The notes: a model not told the origin generated them from the sequence alone. Positions 9,075 through 17,953 are shown, counted from the first letter of the stretch. The stretch: 40,058 bases of DNA from CAMPJM01 sp964440915 (GCA_964440915.1 CAYTTV010000032.1:1-40058); one strand, 5' to 3'. Made by a program: numbers and translations.

Positions 9075-9138
9075 GTGTTAATCAATGATGGGAAGCAAAA
9101 ATGTTTTGCTCCTTTATCGTATAATAAGTCCTCGTAGC

Positions 9139-10164
9139 TCAAAATAAGTAACCGGATTGCGAAGGTGGCACTATGTTCAAATGCCTATAAGCTAGCTCTG
9201 TGACTTCTCTTCCTCTTGAAGTTCTTTTAATATAGCCCTCTTTGATCAAAAAAGGTTCATACACTTCTTCAATTGTTTCAGCCTCTTCGCTGCATGCTGT
9301 AGCAATGGTACTAAGCCCTACTGGCCCTCCTTTGAATTTATTGATTATAGTAGCGAGTATCCGATTGTCCATTTCATCCAGTCCATTATGGTCCACATCC
9401 AAGGCTGCTAAAGCCATTTCTGCAATAGCCTTGGTTATCTTTCCCGTACCTTTTATCTGTGCAAAGTCTCTCGTCCTTCGCAATAGGTTGTTCACTATCC
9501 TTGGGGTGCCACGGCTTCTACGCGCTAGCTCATATGCAGCGTCTTCATCAATGGGCGTACTTAGGATGGAAGCTGACCGCTTTACAATGGTGGAGAGCAG
9601 TCCCGCATCATAATATTCTAAGCGGGCATTGATACCAAATCTTGCTCTGAGGGGAGAAGTAAGCAATCCTGCCCTTGTAGTAGCCCCGATAAGGGTAAAA
9701 GGATTCAGCCCTATTTGCACCGACCGAGCATTAGGACCAGTATCCAGCATAATATCGATCTTATAGTCCTCCATAGCCGAGTACAGATACTCTTCTACCA
9801 CAGGGTTGAGGCGGTGTATCTCGTCAATAAAAAGCACGTCGAATGGTTCTAGATTGGTAAGCAGGCCTGCCAAATCGCTCGGTTTGTCCAATACTGGACC
9901 AGACGTAACTTTTAGGGCAGACTGCAGCTCATTGGCAATAATATGCGACAAGGTAGTTTTTCCTAGTCCAGGAGGGCCATGTAAAAGCACATGGTCGAGA
10001 GGCTCGTTTCGCTGTTTGGCAGCTAAAACAAAAATCTTGATATTTTCAAGCACTTTCTGCTGCCCTGTAAAATCATCGAAAGATAAAGGCCTGAGCGCTT
10101 TCTCGATCTCTTTTTCTACAGGGTCCAAGTGGGTATCGTCCGCTTTTAAATAGTCTTCTCGCAT
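9139..10164 (-). CDS. ruvB: Holliday junction branch migration helicase RuvB
   Basis: AAA+ motor that works as a hexamer with RuvA to move Holliday junctions, leading to RuvC cleavage. The 341-residue length is standard. Walker A is HGPPGLGKTT near residue 63-72, Walker B is DVLFIDEIHRL near 110-120, sensor 1/arginine-finger region is IGATTRAGLLTSPLRARFG, and the C-terminal winged helix ends in KRTSRGREVTELAYRHL. The sequence RPLSFDDFTGQ at the N-terminus is typical. queG follows 64 bases downstream. ruvA and ruvC are not nearby. Confidence 0.97.
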   Translation of the reverse strand: MREDYLKADDTHLDPVEKEIEKALRPLSFDDFTGQQKVLENIKIFVLAAKQRNEPLDHVLLHGPPGLGKTTLSHIIANELQSALKVTSGPVLDKPSDLAGLLTNLEPFDVLFIDEIHRLNPVVEEYLYSAMEDYKIDIMLDTGPNARSVQIGLNPFTLIGATTRAGLLTSPLRARFGINARLEYYDAGLLSTIVKRSASILSTPIDEDAAYELARRSRGTPRIVNNLLRRTRDFAQIKGTGKITKAIAEMALAALDVDHNGLDEMDNRILATIINKFKGGPVGLSTIATACSEEAETIEEVYEPFLIKEGYIKRTSRGREVTELAYRHLNIVPPSQSGYLF

Positions 10165-10184
10165 AGGTTTTCAATCACGCACTA

Positions 10185-10192
10185 CAAAAGTA
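10185..10192 (-). promoter_or_regulatory. -7 promoter box for ruvB-queG
   Basis: Minus strand reads TACTTTTG, an exact TAnnTTTG, about 20 bases before the ruvB start codon. The -33 position lacks a clear TTTG, so support is moderate. Confidence 0.4.
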
Positions 10193-10278
10193 AGGATTTT
10201 TTTGGCGTATACTTTATAGTAACAAGCGTGTTAGGCCAATTTCATCGTCTGGCTTTTATAGCTTGTTCAATCTTTTTG

Positions 10279-11925
10279 TCATTTCAATTCAATAGCTTCA
10301 AAATAAAACAGCTCTTCTGCGAAGGTGAGTCCTTTTCGATTTGTAATAGTCGTTTTTTGCCACAAATTGTTGGGATATATAATATTGCTTTCTCCTTTTC
10401 CATGGCTATACTTCATGCCCATGTTAAATCCTTCTACAGCTGTGTTCCATCTATATTCTAAGGTATATTCTCCCTTTCTTGCTTCTTTAATACTGTATTC
10501 CAGCTTTGGAACTTCTGTGTAATTAAGGAAAAGATCGAAAATTGGTTGGAGATCATAACCTGTTTCTTTACTTATATAGGATACAATATCCTGCGTACCG
10601 ACATGTTGATATGCAAAATGCTGGTACAATTTTTTAATGGTCGCATGCCATAGCGAATCATTGTTAATGGTGTTTCTGATAGAGTGCAACATCCAAGTGC
10701 CCTTATAGTACATATCAGCGTCTTCCCATCCACTATAATTTACGCCCATCGGCCCCAGTATTGCCTGCTGATTTTTTATTTTGGGCTTCTGCGTGAGCAA
10801 GTAGCGAATGGCAATAGGATAGTCATGTTTGCATTCTAAAAAAAGTGCCTCTGCATAAGTAGTAAATGCTTCATGAATCCACATTTCCGCATGATCGCCC
10901 ACACTTATGCTGTTGCCCCAGTATTCGTGCGCACTCTCATGTACAATAATGAAGTCAAAGCCAAACTCGTTATTTTGATAGTCATTACCATAAGCAATAG
11001 CGCTCTGATGCTCCATGCCCCAATAAGGGGTTTCCACCAAAGCATAGCCATCATTCCAAAAAGGATATTTACCATAACTTTTCTCAAAACACGCCAACAT
11101 TTCATGCACCTGATTGAAATGCTCCTTTGCTTTTTCTTCATTGTACTTCAAAACATAATAGTCAAGCGCCAGCGCTTTGCCATCCTCACTTTTGTAAACA
11201 TCTTGGATATGGGCATAATCCCCAATGTTTAGCGAAACGTTGTAATTATTGATAGGGTATTGTACAAACCAGGTAAAGGATTGATAACCCGCCTCTGCTT
11301 TTTCGGTGCGGATAAGGTTACCATTGGCAACGCACATAAGGCCGTCAGGAACGGCACAAGTAATCCTCATGCTATCCGGCTCGTCTGAAAGATGGTCTTT
11401 GTTGGGCCACCACAGGCTTGCCCCTATCCCTTCGCAGGCTACTCCAATCCAATCATACCCATTGTCATCTTTCTGCCAGACGAAGCCTCCGTCCCATGGA
11501 GGTCTTTCCGCTACGATCGGGTTGCCACCGTAATAAATTTTGATAGCACCGTTTGTTCCTTTTTGTTGTGCGGTCTGAAACGCTACAAATACTGCATTCC
11601 CTTCCCGCTTGAACGACAGCTTTTGGTTTTCGGTAGTGATGCTGTCAATGTGCATATTGGCAAAAAGGTCAATCTGTATCTTCTGAAAATCTTGTAGGAC
11701 TTTATAATGGATGGCATTGAAACCTGATATTGATTTCTGCTCAGGATTGACTTTTAAGTTGAGATCATAAAAGGTAACATCATAGACACTTCTGAACTCG
11801 TTGAGCGTGCCGCGCAAAGAATCGCTTTTGGTGAAAGGTTGCCCAAAAACTTGGAAAGGGAAACAGGTTATAAGTAGCAGGAACAGCCTTGTTCGGCTAT
11901 TATAAAAAAATGGCGATTTGTGCAT
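10279..11925 (-). CDS. M1 family zinc aminopeptidase
   Basis: A secreted metallopeptidase of 548 residues that removes N-terminal amino acids. A signal peptide covers about residues 1-28 (MHKSPFFYNSRTRLFLLLITCFPF... ending VFGQ). The zinc site is HESAHEYWGN followed 18 residues later by HEAFTTYAE, the HExxH-x18-E pattern of family M1. The substrate-binding block is GMEHQ, replacing the classical GAMEN. The protein stops shortly after the catalytic domain, so the C-terminal helical (ARM-like) domain of larger M1 enzymes is missing; this short form is usual in Bacteroidetes M1 proteins. Likely located in the periplasm or outside the cell. It stands alone, with the RNA candidate at 12021-12157 upstream. 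Confidence 0.93.
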   Translation of the reverse strand: MHKSPFFYNSRTRLFLLLITCFPFQVFGQPFTKSDSLRGTLNEFRSVYDVTFYDLNLKVNPEQKSISGFNAIHYKVLQDFQKIQIDLFANMHIDSITTENQKLSFKREGNAVFVAFQTAQQKGTNGAIKIYYGGNPIVAERPPWDGGFVWQKDDNGYDWIGVACEGIGASLWWPNKDHLSDEPDSMRITCAVPDGLMCVANGNLIRTEKAEAGYQSFTWFVQYPINNYNVSLNIGDYAHIQDVYKSEDGKALALDYYVLKYNEEKAKEHFNQVHEMLACFEKSYGKYPFWNDGYALVETPYWGMEHQSAIAYGNDYQNNEFGFDFIIVHESAHEYWGNSISVGDHAEMWIHEAFTTYAEALFLECKHDYPIAIRYLLTQKPKIKNQQAILGPMGVNYSGWEDADMYYKGTWMLHSIRNTINNDSLWHATIKKLYQHFAYQHVGTQDIVSYISKETGYDLQPIFDLFLNYTEVPKLEYSIKEARKGEYTLEYRWNTAVEGFNMGMKYSHGKGESNIIYPNNLWQKTTITNRKGLTFAEELFYFEAIELK

Positions 11926-12020
11926 AACGGCAATCTGGAGTAAGGCAGTAAGTTACGAATAATGCGCCAATTTGCATGAAATGGCTGAGAAGTCTTTGCT
12001 GAAATAGTGCGGTTAAATCA

Positions 12021-12157
12021 CCTGCGGCAGGGATGGAAGCGGCACCCCGGCAAGGGGCGGATGAGTTGGCAAATAGCAGCATGTCCTACAGCGTTGTAGA
12101 AGCTAGGATGTGCCTTGTGGCTGGCCGGAGTATTAGCGGACAGCCCGTACGCCGCCC
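12021..12157 (+). ncRNA. candidate 6S-like structured RNA
   Basis: The 239-base gap between the M1 peptidase and the cox3-like gene holds a GC-rich element that can fold into one long irregular hairpin. Pairs that I can trace are GCGGC (12024-12028) with GCCGC (12151-12155), GGG (12030-12032) with CCC (12144-12146), CCGG (12047-12050) with CCGG (12125-12128), CAAGG (12051-12055) with CCTTG (12113-12117), and nine pairs CATGTCCTA (12080-12088) with TAGGATGTG (12104-12112). Between the outer stems lies a large internal bubble flanked by GATGGAAGCGG and TTAGCGGACAGCCCG, a motif pair I associate with a Bacteroidetes-wide RNA of the 6S type. 6S RNAs mimic an open promoter and bind RNA polymerase. 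Strand is inferred from motif orientation; no clear terminator is seen. Confidence 0.5.
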
Positions 12158-12164
12158 AAAGACC

Positions 12165-12797
12165 TTAAAAAATAAAAAGAAAATAGAAGAATAGGGCGAG
12201 CCAAGCTATGTCGAGGAATATCCAATAGATGGAGAAAATCTGCAATTTGATTTTCTGGTAGGGATTGGTGACCATGATCAGCTGCCTGACGGGGTCGTTG
12301 GCCACCCAGAGAGTGTATATGCTCAGGTATGCTAAGAAGCCCAGGCCGCCCAGGAGATGGACCGCGTGCAGCCCTGTGAGCACATATAAAAAAGATCCTG
12401 CGCCTTGCCCTTCCATAAAAATTCCGGAGTTTCTAAGCGCTTGCCACCCCATAAACTGGCTTATGGCAAAAGTTAGACCCAAAAGCAATATGAGCAACAA
12501 GACACGCTTGAGCTTATGAATGTCATCGTTGAGGAAAGCAGGCATAACCTTGGTAGAGACAAAACCAGCAATCAACATCACAATAGTGCTGAAAACAAAG
12601 GCTTTGGGCATGGGAAAATTACCAAATGAGGCTAATTGAGGTTTGCTGATAGTGTAGGCAACCAACATAAAGAAGAAGATGAGACTGCTGCCGATAATGG
12701 CCAAGTACAAGAGCATCTTGTGCGGATGCATACGCTCTATCCGCTCGAAAGTCGACTCTTGTTGTTTCTTTTGTATGTTGTTGCCGTGCCTCTGCAT
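12165..12797 (-). CDS. cytochrome c oxidase subunit III-like protein
   Basis: A 210-residue membrane protein of the haem-copper oxidase subunit III family, which supports proton-pumping terminal oxidases. There are five hydrophobic helices, near residues 28-50, 65-85, 95-117, 135-163 and 185-209. The block FLYVLTGLHAVHLLGGLGFL is the family hallmark with its two histidines. The last helix reads YWIFLDIAWLALF where typical subunit III has YWHF, so a usual histidine is isoleucine. A charged hydrophilic N-terminal tail of about 25 residues precedes helix 1. Subunits I and II are not in the window, so it may be an accessory paralogue or belong to an oxidase encoded elsewhere. Confidence 0.85.
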   Translation of the reverse strand: MQRHGNNIQKKQQESTFERIERMHPHKMLLYLAIIGSSLIFFFMLVAYTISKPQLASFGNFPMPKAFVFSTIVMLIAGFVSTKVMPAFLNDDIHKLKRVLLLILLLGLTFAISQFMGWQALRNSGIFMEGQGAGSFLYVLTGLHAVHLLGGLGFLAYLSIYTLWVANDPVRQLIMVTNPYQKIKLQIFSIYWIFLDIAWLALFFYFLFIF

Positions 12798-12831
12798 ATC
12801 ATTATGCTCATAATCACTTTAGTATAGAACG

Positions 12832-12839
12832 CAAATCTA
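12832..12839 (-). promoter_or_regulatory. -7 promoter box for the cox3-like gene
   Basis: Minus strand reads TAGATTTG followed by C, an exact TAnnTTTGC box, about 35 bases before the start codon at 12797. It faces away from the mfd promoter at 12908-12936. The -33 element is not obvious. Confidence 0.45.
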
Positions 12840-12907
12840 TCTGAGTAGTTTGAGGAAAATCGAAAATATTTGCATGACTTATCTAAAAACCTATGGACCT
12901 GACTCCC

Positions 12908-12936
12908 TTTGATTAATGAAGTATTTATTAACTTTG
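12908..12936 (+). promoter_or_regulatory. Bacteroidetes-type promoter for mfd
   Basis: TTTG at 12908-12911 and TAACTTTG (followed by C) at 12929-12936, spacer 17 bases. Transcription would begin near 12943, inside the longer open frame that starts at 12909, so translation must begin downstream; this is the main support for the TTG start at 13014. Confidence 0.6.
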
Positions 12937-13013
12937 CATTCCTAAAAAGTTGTGGGATACTTCATTTGCTAGAAAGTAATACAACTGTTTTTCTATTAAC
13001 TGCGGATTATACA

Positions 13014-16000
13014 TTGAGGGTAGACGATTTTATAAAACTGTACGAAGAAGATGGCTTTGTAGGCACTATAGCTGATAAAATAAAGTCAGCAGGCAAAGCC
13101 GATATTCACCTGAAAGGGCTTGTTGGGAGTTTGGATGCTGTATTGGCTGCTGCTATTTTTTCTATAGACAAGCAGCAAAACCATCTTTTTGTGCTTCATG
13201 ACAAAGAGGAGGCAGCTTATTTTCATAGCGACCTGCAAGGGCTTATTCCTACGAAAGAGGTGATGCTTTTCCCTTCATCCTACAAAAAGCCTTATCAATT
13301 CGAAGAAACAGAGAATGCCAATATTTTGATGCGGGCTGAAATTCTGAAACGCATCAATGAAAACCCGCAGAGCGGGGAACTGATCGTTACTTACCCCGAG
13401 GCCCTTACAGAAAAAGTGATCAACAAAAGATCTTTGAAAGAGAATACTTTTGCGGTAAAGGTAAATGAAAAGATAGATGTTGCCTTTATCACCGAACTTT
13501 TGCATACATATGATTTTGAAAAAACCGATTTCGTATATGAAGCAGGGCAATTTGCCATAAGAGGTGGAATTGTCGATGTGTTTTCTTATGCCAACGAACT
13601 TCCCTTCAGACTGGAGCTTTTTGGCAATGAAGTAGAGAGCATACGGATGTTTGATCCTTCTACACAGCTTTCGACAGAAACGGTGCAAGAGATAAGCTTG
13701 ATCCCCAACGTGCAGACCAAGCTGCTGCAAGAAACAAGGCAATCATTTATTGATTTTTTGCCAAGCGACACTAAGTGCTGGTTCAAAGATTATCAGCAGG
13801 CGTTGGATATCGTGAACTCTAATTTTGCCAAAGCCCAGGAACATTTTGATACGATCCTGAACGAGAGCGGTCAAACAAAGGTGGTAATGGCCCCAGATGC
13901 CCTTTTTGAAACGAAAAAAAGTTTGGATACTTCGCTAAAGGACAAAGTAAAGATTGCTTTTGGCCAGCGTTTCGGCAAGAAATCGGATGCGGTTTTTACC
14001 TTTGACTCAAAGCCGCAGCCATCCTTCAACAAGAATTTTGCGCTATTGGCTGAAACGTTGAACGAAAATCAGGAGAAGTTCATCGTTAATATAATTGCGG
14101 CAGAATCTGAAAAGCAAATCGAGCGGCTGGCCAATATCTTTGATGAAATTGACCCATTCGTAAAATTTCAAGGGCTCACGATAGGCTTGCGACAAGGTTT
14201 TGTGGACAACAATATAAAGTTGGCCTGCTACACCGATCACCAATTATTTGATCGATTTCACCGCTACAAATCAAAAAGAGGGCACTCGAAGTCCAAGGCA
14301 CTTACCCTAAAGGAGCTGAAAAACCTGAATCCGGGCGATTATGTCGTACATGTGGACTACGGCGTAGGCAGATTTGCAGGGCTGGAGAAAATGGAGGTGA
14401 ATGGAAAAGAGCAGGAAGTGCTGCGACTTGTATACAGGGACGATGATCTTTTGTATACCAGCATCCACTCCTTGCATAAAATTTCAAAATATAGCGGTAA
14501 AGAAGGGGGACCCCCTACCATTAGCAAGCTGGGTTCACAAGAATGGGAGAACAAAAAGAAGCGGGTAAAGAAAAAGGTGAAGGATATAGCTCAAGAGCTG
14601 ATCAATCTGTATGCTAAAAGGAAAGATGCCCCCGGACATGCGTTCAAACCAGATGATTTTCTACAAGCTGCTTTGGAATCTTCCTTTATATATGAAGACA
14701 CGCCAGATCAGGCAACCGCAACCGCTGATGTAAAAAAGGACATGGAGCAGCCCTACCCTATGGACAGATTGGTATGCGGCGATGTGGGTTTTGGGAAAAC
14801 AGAAATTGCGATAAGAGCAGCTTTCAAAGCCGTTGCGGACGGAAAACAAGTAGCAGTACTGGTACCTACCACTATCCTGGCCATGCAACATTTTCAAACA
14901 TTTACGGACCGCCTGTCAGAGTTTCCAGTAAGGATCGACTACATCAATAGGTTTAAGGCCAGCAAAGACATCAAAGCGATTTTGAAAAAGCTGGAGGATG
15001 GGGAGTTGGATATTTTGATTGGCACTCACCGAATCGTGAACAAGGATGTGAAGTTTAAGGATCTGGGTTTGATGATCATTGATGAAGAGCAGAAGTTTGG
15101 TGTGAAAGTAAAGGAAAAGCTGAAAGAAATGCGTGTAAACGTAGATGTCCTTACCCTCACTGCTACTCCTATCCCTCGTACATTGCATTTTTCTTTGATG
15201 GGTGCCAGAGACCTCAGCGTGATTAGCACTCCTCCGCCAAACCGGCAACCAGTGACTACTGAACTTCAGACTTTTAACGAGGAAATCATAAGGGATGCTG
15301 TAAGTCAAGAGCTTAAAAGAGGTGGGCAGGTCTTTTTCGTGCACAATAGGGTCGGCGATATCGACCAAATGGCCAATGTAATTTATAAACTTGTGCCCGA
15401 TGCACGCATAGCGGTGGCGCATGGCCAAATGGACGGCCCTAAGCTGGAAAAAGTGATGCTGAGGTTTATAGAAGGCTCCTATGACGTACTCGTTTCCACA
15501 AACATTATCGAATCGGGACTGGATATACCTAATGCCAATACCATTATCATTAACAGGGCTCACATGTTTGGACTTTCCGATCTGCACCAGATGCGGGGAA
15601 GGGTGGGCCGATCGAACAAAAAAGCTTATTGCTATTTGCTGACGCCTCCTACTGCCGGACTTTCTTCAGATGCCAGAAAGCGCTTGAGTACACTGGAAGA
15701 GTTTTCAGAGCTTGGGGATGGCTTCAAAGTAGCCATGCGCGATTTGGATATAAGGGGCGCTGGCAATTTGCTTGGTGGCGAGCAAAGTGGCTTTATTTCA
15801 GATTTAGGATTTGACATGTATCATAAGATACTGGATGAGGCCGTGCAGGAACTAAAAGAAACCGAATTCAGCAGCCTTTTCTCTCAGGAGTTGCAAGCAT
15901 CGCTAAAAGATGTCGTCCAAGATTGCTCTATTGAGACCGACCTTGAACTCCTGTTTCCAGAAACTTATATCAGCAATATATCGGAAAGGCTGAGCCTTTA

Positions 16001-16385
16001 TACCAAGCTAGACAACATCAAAGACGAAAAGGAGCTAACAGGTTTCAGCAAGGGGCTCATAGATCGGTTCGGGCCAATGCCCGATCAGGTAAAAGAGCTC
16101 ATAGAAACCGTACGTTTGCGCTGGAAGGCGGAAAAATTAGGGTTTGAGAAGCTGACGATCAAAAATGACACCATGCGTTGTTATTTTGTTCCGTCTGAAA
16201 ACGAGACTTACTATAAATCGGAAACTTTTGGGGAAATCTTGAATTTTGTACAGCAACATAGTAAGACTTGTAAAATGAAAGAACAGAAAAACCGATTAAT
16301 GCTCATTATTTCCGACGTAAAGGACATAAAAGACGGGTTACAATTGCTCAACGAGATGATGCCCAAAGTGCATGAAAATGTATAA
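13014..16385 (+). CDS. mfd: transcription-repair coupling factor Mfd
   Basis: ATP-driven DNA translocase that removes RNA polymerase stalled at lesions and recruits UvrA. The proposed TTG start at 13014 gives 1,123 residues beginning (M)RVDDFIKLYEEDG, in line with family N-termini; the open frame extends back to 12909, but a promoter lies inside that extension. Domains in order are the UvrB-like N-terminal modules, the RNA polymerase interaction domain (LNPGDYVVHVDYGVGRFAGLE), helicase motifs I (CGDVGFGKTEIAIRAAF), Ia (VLVPTTILAMQH), II (DEEQ), III (LTATPIPRTLH), V (VSTNIIESGLDIPNANT) and VI (QMRGRVGRSNKKAYCY), then the TRCF C-terminal domain. It is followed by the gldJ-like gene after 285 bases. 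Confidence 0.96.
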   Translation: MRVDDFIKLYEEDGFVGTIADKIKSAGKADIHLKGLVGSLDAVLAAAIFSIDKQQNHLFVLHDKEEAAYFHSDLQGLIPTKEVMLFPSSYKKPYQFEETENANILMRAEILKRINENPQSGELIVTYPEALTEKVINKRSLKENTFAVKVNEKIDVAFITELLHTYDFEKTDFVYEAGQFAIRGGIVDVFSYANELPFRLELFGNEVESIRMFDPSTQLSTETVQEISLIPNVQTKLLQETRQSFIDFLPSDTKCWFKDYQQALDIVNSNFAKAQEHFDTILNESGQTKVVMAPDALFETKKSLDTSLKDKVKIAFGQRFGKKSDAVFTFDSKPQPSFNKNFALLAETLNENQEKFIVNIIAAESEKQIERLANIFDEIDPFVKFQGLTIGLRQGFVDNNIKLACYTDHQLFDRFHRYKSKRGHSKSKALTLKELKNLNPGDYVVHVDYGVGRFAGLEKMEVNGKEQEVLRLVYRDDDLLYTSIHSLHKISKYSGKEGGPPTISKLGSQEWENKKKRVKKKVKDIAQELINLYAKRKDAPGHAFKPDDFLQAALESSFIYEDTPDQATATADVKKDMEQPYPMDRLVCGDVGFGKTEIAIRAAFKAVADGKQVAVLVPTTILAMQHFQTFTDRLSEFPVRIDYINRFKASKDIKAILKKLEDGELDILIGTHRIVNKDVKFKDLGLMIIDEEQKFGVKVKEKLKEMRVNVDVLTLTATPIPRTLHFSLMGARDLSVISTPPPNRQPVTTELQTFNEEIIRDAVSQELKRGGQVFFVHNRVGDIDQMANVIYKLVPDARIAVAHGQMDGPKLEKVMLRFIEGSYDVLVSTNIIESGLDIPNANTIIINRAHMFGLSDLHQMRGRVGRSNKKAYCYLLTPPTAGLSSDARKRLSTLEEFSELGDGFKVAMRDLDIRGAGNLLGGEQSGFISDLGFDMYHKILDEAVQELKETEFSSLFSQELQASLKDVVQDCSIETDLELLFPETYISNISERLSLYTKLDNIKDEKELTGFSKGLIDRFGPMPDQVKELIETVRLRWKAEKLGFEKLTIKNDTMRCYFVPSENETYYKSETFGEILNFVQQHSKTCKMKEQKNRLMLIISDVKDIKDGLQLLNEMMPKVHENV

Positions 16386-16670
16386 GTTAAACTTTATTTA
16401 AACATAGAAGGCAATTCTTGTTTAATAGATATTGGTAAAATTTTACCTTGGAAGAAATATTTCAAGTTGTAATCAAGTTATATAAAGAAAGTGTGTGATT
16501 GTGTAGAGAGTAGCAAGCAGTGAATTTTTAAAGCTAATCTTACATTAATGGTTTTTCCAGTTTAAATTAGTTTAAATTTAATATGTATTGCTGCAAATTA
16601 GCGTTTCAATTGAACAGTGATTATTGAACAAAAAGCTTTTCCCGATACGATTGTGTATCAAATTTTTTGA
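16386..16670. other. AT-rich intergenic region between mfd and the gldJ-like gene
   Basis: Contains a 14-base perfect palindrome (16434-16447) and no reading frame with coding character. No clean TAnnTTTG promoter box or mfd terminator was seen, so whether the gldJ-like gene has its own promoter is not settled. Confidence 0.5.
16434..16447. promoter_or_regulatory. 14-base perfect palindrome, possible operator
   Basis: GGTAAAATTTTACC is a perfect dyad 49 bases after the mfd stop and 224 bases before the next start. It lacks a loop and a T tract, so it is not a terminator. Its position would fit a dimeric regulator binding site, but a chance occurrence in AT-rich DNA is quite possible. Confidence 0.25.
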
Positions 16671-17888
16671 ATGAATAAAAATAAACAGGTTATGAACAAA
16701 ATTGTGAGTTTAATTAAAGGCGTATCGTTTGTTGTGTGCGGTATGGCTATTCTCACCTCATGCTCCAAGGGACATCCTACGAGCGAAAATCCAGGCTCTG
16801 TAAGTACAGCCACAGGGTTGGCATATAATGAAGATGAGGGTTTTCAGGTAAACCAATTTAGAGGGCAACCAGAGGGGCCTAACTTGGTATTTATTCAAGG
16901 TGGCCGTACCACTTTGGGTTCTTCAGAGCAAGATTTACTTACGACTCATGACAATTTGGAGCGAACAGTGACTGTTGCTTCCTTTTATATGGACGAAACT
17001 GAAGTGGCGAACATTCACTGGTTGGAGTACCTTTATTATGTAAAACTGGATTCTTCTAACGAATTTTACCAATCTGCCCTACCAGACACTACTGTATGGC
17101 AAGCAGATTTGGCCTTTAACGACTCTTATGTCGACCATTATTTACGCTACCCAGGATTCCGTTACTATCCCGTAGTAGGTGTGAGCTGGATTCAAGCCAA
17201 TGACTATTGCAAATGGAGAACCGCAGTAGTAAACATGAAATTAGCCGAAGATGCTGGACTAGAGCAATTCCCTGCCGAACAAGGCGGTCGAATTCCTTTG
17301 GAAACAGGCGTTGTACTTCCTGACTACAGACTCCCTACAGAAGCTGAGTGGGAATATGCAGCGCAAGCTTTGGTGGGAACACAGTGGCTCGATGAGAACC
17401 AAACGCACAAAAGAATTTATCCTTGGGATGGACATGCCCTAAGGAATCCATACGGAAAAGAAATGGGTTACTTTCTGGCCAACTTTAAAAGGGGGCGTGG
17501 TGACTATGCAGGTATCGCAGGAAAACTGAACGATGGAGCGATGATTACAGCCTACATCTACGAATACCCACCCAATGACTTTGGCTTGTACAATATGGCA
17601 GGAAACGTAAATGAGTGGGTGCAAGACGTTTATCGTCCACTTTCTTTCCAGGACTTTGAAGATCTTAACCCTATCAGAAGAGATGGCACTATAGACGCTG
17701 ATACCGACTATGATGCTGAAAACTACAATTCTCTTATCAGCAACAATGTACGTGTTTATAAGGGTGGTTCATGGAAAGACGTTGCTTACTGGATGTCTCC
17801 AGGAACAAGAAGATATTTAGAAGCAGACTCTTCTACAGCTACCATCGGTTTTAGATGTGCTATGATCAGAGCTGGTTCAAGCTATTAA
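16671..17888 (+). CDS. gldJ: GldJ-like gliding/type 9 secretion lipoprotein (SUMF1 fold)
   Basis: An outer-membrane-associated lipoprotein of 405 residues with a formylglycine-generating-enzyme (SUMF1) fold. A signal peptide ends in the lipobox AILTSC with the cysteine at about residue 31; the second Met at 16692 may be the true start. The mature part starts the domain at GPNLVFIQGGRTTLGS, has FYMDETEV, the block LPTEAEWEYAA, then YNMAGNVNEWVQD and KGGSW...TIGFRC at the end. In catalytic FGE a cysteine pair is found after GGSW; here the equivalent stretch (KDVAYWMSPGTRR) has none, so an enzymatic role is unlikely. GldJ and GldK are such non-catalytic relatives needed for gliding and type 9 secretion. 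GldJ rather than GldK is inferred from the EGPNLVFI block, not proven. Confidence 0.8.
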   Translation: MNKNKQVMNKIVSLIKGVSFVVCGMAILTSCSKGHPTSENPGSVSTATGLAYNEDEGFQVNQFRGQPEGPNLVFIQGGRTTLGSSEQDLLTTHDNLERTVTVASFYMDETEVANIHWLEYLYYVKLDSSNEFYQSALPDTTVWQADLAFNDSYVDHYLRYPGFRYYPVVGVSWIQANDYCKWRTAVVNMKLAEDAGLEQFPAEQGGRIPLETGVVLPDYRLPTEAEWEYAAQALVGTQWLDENQTHKRIYPWDGHALRNPYGKEMGYFLANFKRGRGDYAGIAGKLNDGAMITAYIYEYPPNDFGLYNMAGNVNEWVQDVYRPLSFQDFEDLNPIRRDGTIDADTDYDAENYNSLISNNVRVYKGGSWKDVAYWMSPGTRRYLEADSSTATIGFRCAMIRAGSSY

Positions 17889-17916
17889 TTTACAATAATT
17901 CACAATTTCTATGTTC

Positions 17917-17953
17917 AAAGAGGAGGCTGCCATGGGTAGCCTCCTCTTTTTTT
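17917..17953 (+). terminator. rho-independent terminator after the gldJ-like gene
   Basis: Twelve perfect pairs, AAAGAGGAGGCT (17917-17928) with AGCCTCCTCTTT (17938-17949), a 9-base loop, then a run of T. It begins 29 bases after the stop codon. Confidence 0.9.

Noticed and set aside
14916..15587. A 223-codon open frame on the minus strand inside mfd.
   Set aside because: It is antisense to the conserved helicase motifs of mfd, has no family resemblance and reflects the codon bias of the real gene.
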